Positions 56,519-64,000 of a stretch of 64,000 nt of DNA are shown piece after piece. Position numbers and translations under genes: made by a program. Source of the DNA: Campylobacterales bacterium (GTDB lineage: Bacteria > Campylobacterota > Campylobacteria > Campylobacterales > Sulfurospirillaceae); the NCBI GenBank assembly GCA_024280575.1, contig JAJRPV010000044.1:38798-102797 (forward strand), in the 5' to 3' direction. The stretch's first letter is position 1; each line of letters starts with the position of its first letter. Under the pieces are notes generated by a model. The model was not told the DNA's origin. It did not search any database and saw only the letters and a list, made by a program, of their open reading frames with translations.

Positions 56519-57535
56519 ATGGGAATAAAACGATATGTGTTGTTATCAATCGTGTATATGTTGGCAGTTGGACTTTATGTGTATAGTTTTAATGGAGATA
56601 ATTATACTTTAAAAATTTACACACTATCATTGACACTTCCAATTGCTATATGGATAGTAATGCCTGCGATTATTCTATTTTTAGCATCTATTTCTCATTT
56701 GGCGTATTATGGGTTTAAAGACTTTTTCTATAAAAGAGCTCTTAAAAAAGATTTAGATACATTTATAAAGGTATCTAAAAAGATTATTTTAGGTGAAGAA
56801 AGTGGATTGAAATTTAAAACAGAATTTTTTAAACTACCAAGTTTTATAATAAAAACATTAAAATATTCGAAAAAAGCCAATTTGGAAAATCTTGAAAATG
56901 AAGAATTAAAAGAGTGTTATACTTTGGTAGATAATATAAAAGATGGAAAATATGAGGATTTGAAAAAATTTAAACTCTCACCTACAAATGAATTATATAT
57001 TTTAAATGAAATAAATAGATTAAAAGATGAACCAAAATATGCATACACAATTTTAAAAGGATGCGAAAATTTAGATACTGATTTATGTCAAAAAGCATAT
57101 AATGAACTTTTAAATATAGGAACTTTCAGCGAAATAAAGAAATATAAATTTCCAATAGATAAAAATATTTTCAGAAAAATGATGGAAAGATATCTAGATG
57201 ATGAAGATAGCTTTGATATGGACATAAACTCTATCAAGGAGATATTGGAAACATTTAATGCTACTAGTGAAGATTACCTTGAACTTGCCCAAGAAATAAA
57301 AGTTAAGTTAAATCCGGATGAATTAATAGATCTTTTTAAGAAACTTTACAACGAGAAAGGTCATGTGGCAGCGAATGCATATCTATATACTCTATTTGAC
57401 TTAGAAATGATTGATAAAGTTAGAGATATTTTAGAAAATTCAGAAGAAGAGGATTTCTTAAAGTTTAAAACTCTGCTTTTTTTGAGAGATCATGGAAAAA
57501 ATATTGATATTATAAAATACCTTAGAGAATGCTAG
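56519..57535 (+). CDS. Conserved membrane protein of unknown function
   Basis: 338 aa. Two N-terminal helices (about 7-25 and 38-62, IAIWIVMPAIILFLASI) hold a cytoplasmic helical domain of about 270 residues rich in Lys, Glu and Leu, with repeat-like helical pairs (ELKECYTLVDNIKDGKYEDL, DEDSFDMDINSIKEILETF). I do not recognise it. It starts 11 bp after dksA and overlaps dusB by 7 bp, so it is probably part of one operon with them. Confidence 0.7.
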   Translation: MGIKRYVLLSIVYMLAVGLYVYSFNGDNYTLKIYTLSLTLPIAIWIVMPAIILFLASISHLAYYGFKDFFYKRALKKDLDTFIKVSKKIILGEESGLKFKTEFFKLPSFIIKTLKYSKKANLENLENEELKECYTLVDNIKDGKYEDLKKFKLSPTNELYILNEINRLKDEPKYAYTILKGCENLDTDLCQKAYNELLNIGTFSEIKKYKFPIDKNIFRKMMERYLDDEDSFDMDINSIKEILETFNATSEDYLELAQEIKVKLNPDELIDLFKKLYNEKGHVAANAYLYTLFDLEMIDKVRDILENSEEEDFLKFKTLLFLRDHGKNIDIIKYLREC

Positions 57536-58455
57536 ACTTTAACCAAGGTGTATATGCCTTGGCCCCACTCGCCGGCTACACTGACTTGCCGTTTAGAACA
57601 CTTGTTAAAAAGTTTGGTGCAGATTTGACTATATCAGAGATGATTAGTGCTAATGCTCTTGTATATAATTCAAAAAAAACTTTTAAAATGATAAAAAAAT
57701 CTCCTTTAGAAACACCATACATTGTTCAAATAGCAGGATATGATCCTGAAGTGATTAAAAAAGCTGTAGAAATATTAAATCGAATAGACGGTGTAGACGG
57801 TATAGATCTTAATTGTGGATGTCCCGTGCCGAAAGTGGTTTGCCAAAAAGCAGGTTCGTCTCTGTTGCAGGATTTATCAGGTCTTCAAAGAGTCATTGAA
57901 ACTATTAAAAAATATTCCAATAAAAGATATACCAGCGCTAAAGTTAGATTAGGATTTAATGAAAAAATTCCAGATAAAATTGCTGTTGCGTGCGAAAGAG
58001 CCGGTGCTGATTTTATAAGTATTCATGGACGCACAAGAGCAGGTAGATATAAAGCCGAAGTTGATTATGCAGCGATAAAAATAGCAAAAAAATCTGTAAA
58101 TATCCCAGTTATTGCCAATGGAGATATAACTACTTTAGAAAAAGCAAATGAAGTTAAAAAAATAACAGGTTGCAAGTCTTTGATGATAGGAAGAGGTGCA
58201 GTGGGTAACCCCTGGATATTCTATCAGCTAAAAAACAATCTAGAAGTGGTAAGTAAAGATAAAATAAAGGAAATTGTTCTAGAGCATTATAATGGCATGA
58301 TAGATTTCTATGGTAAAAAAGGAGCTACTATTTTCAGGAAGCATTTACATACCTATTCGAAGGGTTTTCCAGAAGCAGCAGCTTTCAGGGACAGGGTAAA
58401 CAGAATTGAAAATATAGATGAAATGCAAAGAATTATAGAAAAATTTTTCTCTTAA
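57529..58455 (+). CDS. dusB: tRNA-dihydrouridine synthase
   Basis: 308-aa FMN enzyme. APLAGYTDLPFR at the start, the catalytic Cys in DLNCGCPVPKVV, and IHGRTRAGRYKAEVDY plus MIGRGAVGNPWIF complete the barrel. The C-terminal helical tRNA domain follows. Named DusB by overall pattern; the exact Dus class is not proven. It converges on the flagellar operon, their ends overlapping by 4 bp. Confidence 0.9.
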   Translation: MLDFNQGVYALAPLAGYTDLPFRTLVKKFGADLTISEMISANALVYNSKKTFKMIKKSPLETPYIVQIAGYDPEVIKKAVEILNRIDGVDGIDLNCGCPVPKVVCQKAGSSLLQDLSGLQRVIETIKKYSNKRYTSAKVRLGFNEKIPDKIAVACERAGADFISIHGRTRAGRYKAEVDYAAIKIAKKSVNIPVIANGDITTLEKANEVKKITGCKSLMIGRGAVGNPWIFYQLKNNLEVVSKDKIKEIVLEHYNGMIDFYGKKGATIFRKHLHTYSKGFPEAAAFRDRVNRIENIDEMQRIIEKFFS

Positions 58456-58802
58456 TCATCTTCGCTTACATGCTTTTTTCTTTTATATAATTTTTTATTT
58501 TTCTGTTTTTGTATTAGATTTGCTTCTTTTAGGAGGATTTCTTTTTTTTCTTCAATTTTAAGTCTATCATTTTGGAGTGTTCTTTTAAGCAACTCGCTAA
58601 AGTTTTTTAGGGAATTAAGATAGGAAGAATCAGTTTTAACTCCCGATATGTTATCTATCTTTGTAAGTATTTTCAAGATTTTTTTTTGAAAAAGTTCATA
58701 GTTAAAATTTTCTAGTTTTAAAATAGTTGCTGAGCTTTGTAATAACTTTTCTTGAAGCCTCATATATTTTACTCTTAAAGCTTTTTCATGACCTAGATTC
58801 AT
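58452..58802 (-). CDS. Hypothetical coiled-coil protein of flagellar operon
   Basis: 116 aa, highly charged and helical throughout (LLQSSATILKLENFNYELFQ, LKIEEKKEILLKEANLIQKQ), with no signal or helix in the membrane. I do not recognise a family. It overlaps the FliO-like gene by 4 bp and is the last of the cheX-like/fliN/fliO-like run, so a flagellar role is the best guess, perhaps as a chaperone. Confidence 0.55.
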   Translation of the reverse strand: MNLGHEKALRVKYMRLQEKLLQSSATILKLENFNYELFQKKILKILTKIDNISGVKTDSSYLNSLKNFSELLKRTLQNDRLKIEEKKEILLKEANLIQKQKNKKLYKRKKHVSEDD

Positions 58803-59665
58803 TTGTAAAATTCAAAATCTTTTTGAAAATCATTTGAAGCTTTTTCTTTGTAGTTTTGAAGTTTATTGTCTTGTATCTTAAGATAGTCATCAAGTTTTTT
58901 TCGGTTGTCTTCAAAAGCCTTTTCGAATTCACCTTTATTTTGCAATTCTTTACCCCCAAATGTATCTAAAAGTAAATTAGAACCGCCACTCATCACTAAA
59001 TATTTTATATTTTCAAATTCCAATAAAAGTACGGAATTATTAGCATCTATCTGCTTTTTATGCAAAATTTTTATATCTTGATTATTAATATTGGAAGCTT
59101 TAAAAAGCCAAGAGTTTTTAGCAAATGAGCTATTTTTTAATGGCATTTTTTTTCTAATCCAAAACATTAAAACTAGTAGTATAAATAGAATTACAACTAC
59201 CATAATATATCTCATATCGAGTGAATTTTCATTTTGATATGGAAGATTTGAATTTTTATTATTTAGTGATTTATGTGGTGCAAAATTATTCTTTTTGTTT
59301 TGATTTTTTATATTTTTGACTCTAATTCTAAGACCGAAACCATCAGTTGTTTTTGATACAATTACTGCTGTAGAAGTTTTGCTTTTTATTACAATTTTTA
59401 GAAAATCTTTATTTGGTATTATCATCATATTCTGAAGAATTTTAGAATCAATATCTTTTTTGACGATCTTATTGTAGTTTAAGTCACTTAATTTTAATAT
59501 GATAGTATTATTTTGTTTTTCTTGGTAAATTTGACCATCATAAGGAGAGTCAAAAGAGAGCATAAGATCAACTCTGTCGCTTCTGTCATAAATATTATAT
59601 GTGAGTAAATTTGTAGCCATTATATAAGATGACATAAATATAAATAGTAAGATTTTATTCATCAT
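58799..59665 (-). CDS. fliO: FliO-like flagellar export protein with periplasmic domain
   Basis: 288 aa. Signal peptide MMNKILLFIFMSSYIMA, a periplasmic beta-rich region (about 20-115, AMIN-like), one helix (YIMVVVILFILLVLMFWI, about 152-170), and a cytoplasmic part with KKQIDANNSVLLLEFENIKYLVM, the short beta pattern of FliO. The tail is a charged helix. FliO helps build the FliP ring of the export gate. It overlaps fliN by 4 bp. The call rests on architecture and position. Confidence 0.6.
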   Translation of the reverse strand: MMNKILLFIFMSSYIMATNLLTYNIYDRSDRVDLMLSFDSPYDGQIYQEKQNNTIILKLSDLNYNKIVKKDIDSKILQNMMIIPNKDFLKIVIKSKTSTAVIVSKTTDGFGLRIRVKNIKNQNKKNNFAPHKSLNNKNSNLPYQNENSLDMRYIMVVVILFILLVLMFWIRKKMPLKNSSFAKNSWLFKASNINNQDIKILHKKQIDANNSVLLLEFENIKYLVMSGGSNLLLDTFGGKELQNKGEFEKAFEDNRKKLDDYLKIQDNKLQNYKEKASNDFQKDFEFYK

Positions 59666-59970
59666 ATCTCTTTTTTAAAATACTGAATTACGCTTTTTGA
59701 ATCTAAGATTTCATTTATTCTAATCGCGAGATTTTTTTCATAAACCATTACCTCGCCTTTTCCAAAAATTTTTTTATTTATAAAAAGTTCAACACTTTCA
59801 CCGGCAGGTTTTTCCAAATCTACAACAGAGCCTTTTTCAAGTTTTAGTATTTTGTCAATGCTTATAAATGTTGTTCCAAGTTCAGCTATAAAATCTACAT
59901 TTATATCAAGTAAATTTTCATATCCAGAAAGTAGTTTTTCTTCTAAATATTTTTTATCGTTTTGATTCAT
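59662..59970 (-). CDS. fliN: Flagellar motor switch protein FliN
   Basis: About 102 aa from ATG 59970; 59991 is the track start. The SpoA domain has LDINVDFIAELGTTFISIDKIL, GSVVDLEKPAGESVELFIN and GEVMVYEKNLAIRI, all typical. It forms the lower C-ring with FliG and FliM. It overlaps the CheX-like gene. Confidence 0.9.
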   Translation of the reverse strand: MNQNDKKYLEEKLLSGYENLLDINVDFIAELGTTFISIDKILKLEKGSVVDLEKPAGESVELFINKKIFGKGEVMVYEKNLAIRINEILDSKSVIQYFKKEI

Positions 59971-60424
59971 TTTGGTCCGATCCATTTTCATCTTGACTAT
60001 TTTGAGTTTCTTGGGCTATTAAAAATGTTCTATTTTTTATCTTATATAATAATTTGTTTTCAAATTTGACCGGAATTGGCACAGAGATGTGTCCCAAAAA
60101 TTTTGGAGTACCTAATTTGTAAACTATGTTTTGATTTTTTTCTTCGAGTCTTACTTTTGCTATGCCTATTACTTGATTTGAGACTTCTTTGATTAAGTCA
60201 TCATAATCTTCTTCACTTAAATTATCCTCAAACAACAGAATCTGGGCTATCTTTTTCAGAGTATCTTTTTTAAACAGAAGAATCCAGTTTAGCTCCGTAC
60301 CATTTTCGTAAATTGGGATTGAAGCACCATAAAAATTATCTCCAAGAACTGTTGCTGTGCTTGGCTCTAAATCAAGTATATCTTTACAAAAAATATTTAT
60401 GCCATATTCGACTGCTTCTTTCAT
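59954..60424 (-). CDS. CheX/CheC-like chemotaxis phosphatase family protein
   Basis: 156 aa. ELNWILLFKKDTLKKIAQILL and LIKEVSNQVIGIAKVRLEE hold the ExxN motif (EVSN) with which CheC/CheX proteins attack phospho-CheY. The family normally shows two such motifs or one in CheX. C-terminal tail is acidic and Gln/Asn-rich. Position next to fliN fits a role in motor switching or signal termination. Confidence 0.68.
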   Translation of the reverse strand: MKEAVEYGINIFCKDILDLEPSTATVLGDNFYGASIPIYENGTELNWILLFKKDTLKKIAQILLFEDNLSEEDYDDLIKEVSNQVIGIAKVRLEEKNQNIVYKLGTPKFLGHISVPIPVKFENKLLYKIKNRTFLIAQETQNSQDENGSDQNESKR

Positions 60425-60513
60425 GAAACCTCTTTTATTTAATAAGTGTATTATAGTTTAAATTGTTTATTAAGAGCTTAAATAGTAGAATACCGTTTTT
60501 AAAAGAGGAAAAA

Positions 60514-61251
60514 ATGATTACAATTTTAATATTTCTAGGTATGTTCGTTGGATTTGCTTCAGGTTTTTTTGGTATAGGCGGAGGCACGGTTTTAGTACCT
60601 AGCCTTATCTATTTAGGTTATGATGTAAAAACTGCGATTGGTATATCTATTATTTTGATGGTTTTTAGCTCTATATTTGGTTCTTTTGTAAATTATAAGA
60701 ACCAAATGTTAAGGCTTGAGCATGGTATAGTTTTAGGGCTCGGTGGATTTATAGGTGCCCAATTTAGTGGTTTGATAGTCTCTCATCTTCCATCGTGGGC
60801 ACTGCTTCTACTTTTTGCACTTGCTCTTTTGGGCTCTTTGTATAAATTTTTTAAAGCTCCGGCAGAACCGCAAGAGCCACCAAATGAGTCAAAAGTTTTG
60901 CTTTTTTTTGTAGGATTATTTGTGGGTATGATAGCTATAAGCATTGGCATAGGAGGAGCTCTATTTTTAACTCCTATCATGGTTGGATTTTTACATTTTG
61001 ATATAAAAAGAGCTGTTTCTACTTCACTTCTTTTCGTAGTTTTTTCTTCAGTATCCGGATTAATCAGCTTTTCAATGCACGGTTTGATGGATTACAGATC
61101 AGGAATTATTTTAGGTTGTGGGTCACTTGTGGGGGTTTACTTTGGTGCAAAACGCTCACATGTAGTAAAGAGAGATTTGCAAAAAAAATTATTGATGATT
61201 TTATATGTGGTGCTTTTTCTGCTGACTTTAAATAAATTGATAGGTTTTTAA
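60514..61251 (+). CDS. TauE/SafE-family permease
   Basis: 245 aa from ATG 60514 (AGAGGA upstream) rather than 60463. Eight helices with the duplicated family motifs GIGGGTVLVPSLIYLGYD and SIGIGGALFLTPIMVGFLHFD. Members export or import sulfonates and sulfite-type organosulfur compounds; the substrate here is unknown. Its stop overlaps the uvrA start (TAATG). Confidence 0.88.
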   Translation: MITILIFLGMFVGFASGFFGIGGGTVLVPSLIYLGYDVKTAIGISIILMVFSSIFGSFVNYKNQMLRLEHGIVLGLGGFIGAQFSGLIVSHLPSWALLLLFALALLGSLYKFFKAPAEPQEPPNESKVLLFFVGLFVGMIAISIGIGGALFLTPIMVGFLHFDIKRAVSTSLLFVVFSSVSGLISFSMHGLMDYRSGIILGCGSLVGVYFGAKRSHVVKRDLQKKLLMILYVVLFLLTLNKLIGF

Positions 61252-64000
61252 TGATAAAAATATACGGTGCTCGCGAACATAATCTAAAAAATATAAATTT
61301 ACAAATTCCAAAAAATAAACTAGTAGTTTTTACAGGTCTTAGCGGAAGTGGAAAAAGTACACTGGCATTTGATACTCTTTATGCTGAAGGACAAAGAAGA
61401 TATATTGAATCTCTCTCTTCCTATGCAAGGCAGTTTTTAGACAGACTTGGAAAACCAGATGTTGATAAAATCGAAGGCCTTACGCCAGCTATCGCAATTG
61501 ACCAAAAAACGACCAGTAAAAATCCGAGATCTACTGTTGGTACAATTACAGAGATATATGATTATCTAAGGCTTTTGTATGCAAGAGTTGGTGATCAATA
61601 CTGTCATAAATGTGGTAAGCCAATATCTCAAATGAGTGGTGCTGATATCATAGAGCAGATCTTAAAACTACCAGAAAATTCAAAACTGGTACTGTTATCT
61701 CCTTTGGTTAGGGAGAAAAAGGGATCTTTTTCTGATCTTATAGAATCCCTCAGACACAAAGGCTATGTTCGTGCGATGGTGGATGGTGTGATGATTAGGC
61801 TTGATGAGGAAATTGAGCTTAGTAAAACTAAAAAGCATACACTAAAGGTCGTAATAGACAGGGTTGTTTTAAGGGAAGACAATAGGCAAAGAATAGCAAG
61901 TGATGTTGAAAAAGCACTGAAAGAAAGTTATGGAGAGATTGAAGTAGAGATTTTAAATAGTGAGGAAGTCGGATTGAAGTCATCATTTATACATTATAGT
62001 GAACACAGGGCTTGTTTTGATTGCAAGATTAGTTTTGATTTGCTTGAGCCACTCTCTTTTTCATTTAACTCACCAAAAGGAGCATGCCCTGTTTGTGATG
62101 GCCTTGGTATAAGATATACGCTTGACATGTCAAAAATCATAGATGAAGATTTAAGTATAGATAAGGGTGCTATAAAGATTTTTTATGGATTTAACAAAGG
62201 TTACTATGCAAAGTATTTAAAAGCATTTTGTGAAGCAAACAAAATAGATACAGCTATTCCTTATGGTGAACTTGAAGATTATCAAAAGAAAAGCATTTTG
62301 CATGGGGGCGTAGAAGATGCCGTATTTTTATGGAAAAGACATAAGATAAGAAAGAGATTCGACGGAATTGTAAAAATTGCTTACAATATGCTAAAAGACG
62401 AAAAAGATATAAGCGATTATATGAGTGAAAAAGTTTGCGATAATTGTGGAGGACACAGATTAAAACCAGAGCATTTGGCTGTAAAAGTAGGTAAAAAAGG
62501 CATAGGGCATATTCTTGATTTACCGATAGATAAAACACTTGAATTTTTTCAAAATGATAGTAATTTTGATTATTTTAATCCAAAACAAAAAATGATTTCC
62601 GAATCTATATTAAAAGAAATCAGAGAGAGATTGTATTTTTTATACAATGTCGGGCTTGGATATATTGCACTTGGGAGAGACGCTAGAAGTATAAGCGGAG
62701 GAGAAGCACAAAGGATAAGAATAGCATCTCAAATAGGAAGCGGATTGACGGGAGTCATGTATGTTTTGGATGAACCAAGTATTGGTTTGCACGAAAGAGA
62801 TACGCTAAAACTTATAAAAACACTCAGAGATTTACAGGAAAAAGGCAACAGTGTTATAGTTGTTGAACATGACAAAGAGACTATACAGGCTGCTGATTAT
62901 ATCGTAGATATCGGTCCAGCTGCAGGAAGAGACGGTGGCGAGATTATTTTTAGCGGAAATTATGAAAAACTAAAACATTGCAATACTCTTACTGCACAAT
63001 ATTTAAATGGAACAAAAAAGATAAATTATAAGCACAATAGACCACAAGAAAGATGGATTGAGCTAAAAAATGTCAATATAAATAATATAAAAAATTTAAA
63101 TGTCAAAATTCCTCTTGGAAATCTTGTAAGTATAACGGGGGTCAGTGGCAGTGGAAAAAGTTCTCTTATTTTACAAACTCTGCTTCCTGTTGCAAAAGAG
63201 TTGCTAAATCGAGCAAGAAAAGTAAAAAAAGTTTTAGGAGTTGAATGTCTAGGGCTTGAGCAGTTGGATAAAGTTATATACTTAGACCAAAGTCCGATAG
63301 GTAGAACTCCAAGAAGTAATCCAGCAACTTATACAGGTCTTATGGATGAGATAAGGAGTCTTTTTTCAAAGACAAAAGAGGCACAGCTTCGAGGATATAA
63401 GATAGGAAGATTTTCTTTTAATGTAAAAGGCGGAAGATGTGAAAAATGTCAAGGGGAAGGTGAAACAAAAATAGAGATGCATTTTTTGCCGGACATCATG
63501 ATCAAATGCGATACATGTGGAGGAAAAAGATACAATGCTCAAACGCTAGAGATACTATACCGTGGCAAATCCATCTCTGATGTGTTGAGTATGCCCGTAG
63601 ATGAGGCGTATGAATTTTTTAAGCCAATCCCAAAGATGAAACAAATACTCCAAACATTGCGTGATGTTGGATTAGGTTACATAACACTTGGGCAAAATGC
63701 CGTAACTCTTAGTGGAGGAGAGGCTCAAAGGATAAAATTATCAAAAGAATTAAGCAAAAGAGATACAGGAAATACACTATATATTTTAGATGAACCAACA
63801 ACAGGACTTCATTTTGCTGATATTGACAGGCTTACAAAAGTTCTGCATCATTTAGCACAATTGGGAAACAGTATATTGGTTATTGAGCATAATATGGATA
63901 TAATAAAAAACAGTGATTTTGTGATAGATATGGGACCAGAGGGAGGAAACTACGGTGGCAAAATAATAGCATCAGGAACTCCGGAAGAATTAGCAAAAAA
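61251..64000 (+). CDS. uvrA: Excinuclease ABC subunit A (3' partial)
   Basis: Starts MIKIYGAREHNLKNINL at ATG 61251 and is open to the window end (about 916 codons, near full length of roughly 940). The track missed it because no stop lies inside the window. Two ABC modules are seen: Walker A GLSGSGKST and GVSGSGKSS, signatures SISGGEAQRI and LSGGEAQRI, Walker B YVLDEPSIGLH and YILDEPTTGLH. Zinc modules are at CHKCGKP, CFDCKISF/CPVCDGLG and CEKCQGEGETKIEMHFLPD...CDTCGGKRYN. It finds DNA damage for nucleotide excision repair. Confidence 0.97.
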   Translation, partial: MIKIYGAREHNLKNINLQIPKNKLVVFTGLSGSGKSTLAFDTLYAEGQRRYIESLSSYARQFLDRLGKPDVDKIEGLTPAIAIDQKTTSKNPRSTVGTITEIYDYLRLLYARVGDQYCHKCGKPISQMSGADIIEQILKLPENSKLVLLSPLVREKKGSFSDLIESLRHKGYVRAMVDGVMIRLDEEIELSKTKKHTLKVVIDRVVLREDNRQRIASDVEKALKESYGEIEVEILNSEEVGLKSSFIHYSEHRACFDCKISFDLLEPLSFSFNSPKGACPVCDGLGIRYTLDMSKIIDEDLSIDKGAIKIFYGFNKGYYAKYLKAFCEANKIDTAIPYGELEDYQKKSILHGGVEDAVFLWKRHKIRKRFDGIVKIAYNMLKDEKDISDYMSEKVCDNCGGHRLKPEHLAVKVGKKGIGHILDLPIDKTLEFFQNDSNFDYFNPKQKMISESILKEIRERLYFLYNVGLGYIALGRDARSISGGEAQRIRIASQIGSGLTGVMYVLDEPSIGLHERDTLKLIKTLRDLQEKGNSVIVVEHDKETIQAADYIVDIGPAAGRDGGEIIFSGNYEKLKHCNTLTAQYLNGTKKINYKHNRPQERWIELKNVNINNIKNLNVKIPLGNLVSITGVSGSGKSSLILQTLLPVAKELLNRARKVKKVLGVECLGLEQLDKVIYLDQSPIGRTPRSNPATYTGLMDEIRSLFSKTKEAQLRGYKIGRFSFNVKGGRCEKCQGEGETKIEMHFLPDIMIKCDTCGGKRYNAQTLEILYRGKSISDVLSMPVDEAYEFFKPIPKMKQILQTLRDVGLGYITLGQNAVTLSGGEAQRIKLSKELSKRDTGNTLYILDEPTTGLHFADIDRLTKVLHHLAQLGNSILVIEHNMDIIKNSDFVIDMGPEGGNYGGKIIASGTPEELAK

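Overview
The window is low-GC DNA with the gene order and protein repertoire of a free-living Campylobacterota (epsilonproteobacterial) chromosome, probably Sulfurimonas/Sulfurovum-like. The order rplU-rpmA-obgE-proB-fmt-birA-parA-parB-ATP synthase(b',b,delta,alpha,gamma,beta,epsilon)-exbB-exbD-tolA-tolB-pal-cpoB-slyD-fabD-mtn-ttcA is characteristic of that group. Many promoters look like the extended -10 type (TGNTAAAAT) expected there. The assignment to the phylum is an inference from content; no rRNA or tRNA gene is present to settle it.

Layout. 1-11639 (+): most of an aryl-polyene (APE) pigment gene cluster, cut by the left edge: two ketosynthases, a degenerate half ketosynthase, an ApeC-like chain-length factor, a histidine/aromatic ammonia-lyase, a ketoreductase, a COG4648-like membrane protein, an acyltransferase, a LolA-like carrier, an MMPL/RND exporter, an acyl-activating enzyme, an ACP and a hot-dog dehydratase. 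11665-15797 (-): a lipoprotein, an SPL-family radical SAM protein, a nucleosidase relative and an APC permease. 15847-17321: arsR with a divergent ArsP-type permease and a palindromic operator between them. 17557-20518: YfdX, an FTR1 iron permease with a Fur-like box, AmrA and dodecin. 20707-41877 (+): the long housekeeping block (ribosome, GTPase, proline, formylation, biotinylation, chromosome segregation, ATP synthase, Tol-Pal, chaperone, fatty acid synthesis, nucleosidase, tRNA thiolation). 41987-45023: two ClC chloride channels. 45057-48049 (-): a GGDEF/EAL protein and recO. 48226-58455 (+): glutamate synthase, inositol-phosphatase family, accD, rlmH, dksA, an unknown membrane protein, dusB. 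58452-60424 (-): a flagellar operon (CheX-like, FliN, FliO-like). 60514-64000 (+): a TauE permease and uvrA, which runs off the right edge and is absent from the ORF track.

Two things stand out. First, an intergenic repeat family occurs at three loci (about 1.87-2.05 kb, 24.84-25.05 kb, 40.28-40.44 kb), directly in front of a pigment ketosynthase gene, parA and mtn. Each copy carries two potential hairpins, a GGGGACA ribosome-binding segment and a short open frame whose TGA overlaps the ATG of the real gene as ATGA. The second hairpin has different but matching arms at different loci in a segment of identical length, which is what a selected RNA structure looks like. I do not recognise it as a described family. 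Second, ten genes carry a single-base lesion (six apparent one-base deletions, four in-frame stops), including rpmA, gltB and gltD. Downstream reading frames are intact in all of them, so sequence error, very recent decay or recoding must be separated experimentally. TAG still ends several normal genes, so there is no genetic-code change.
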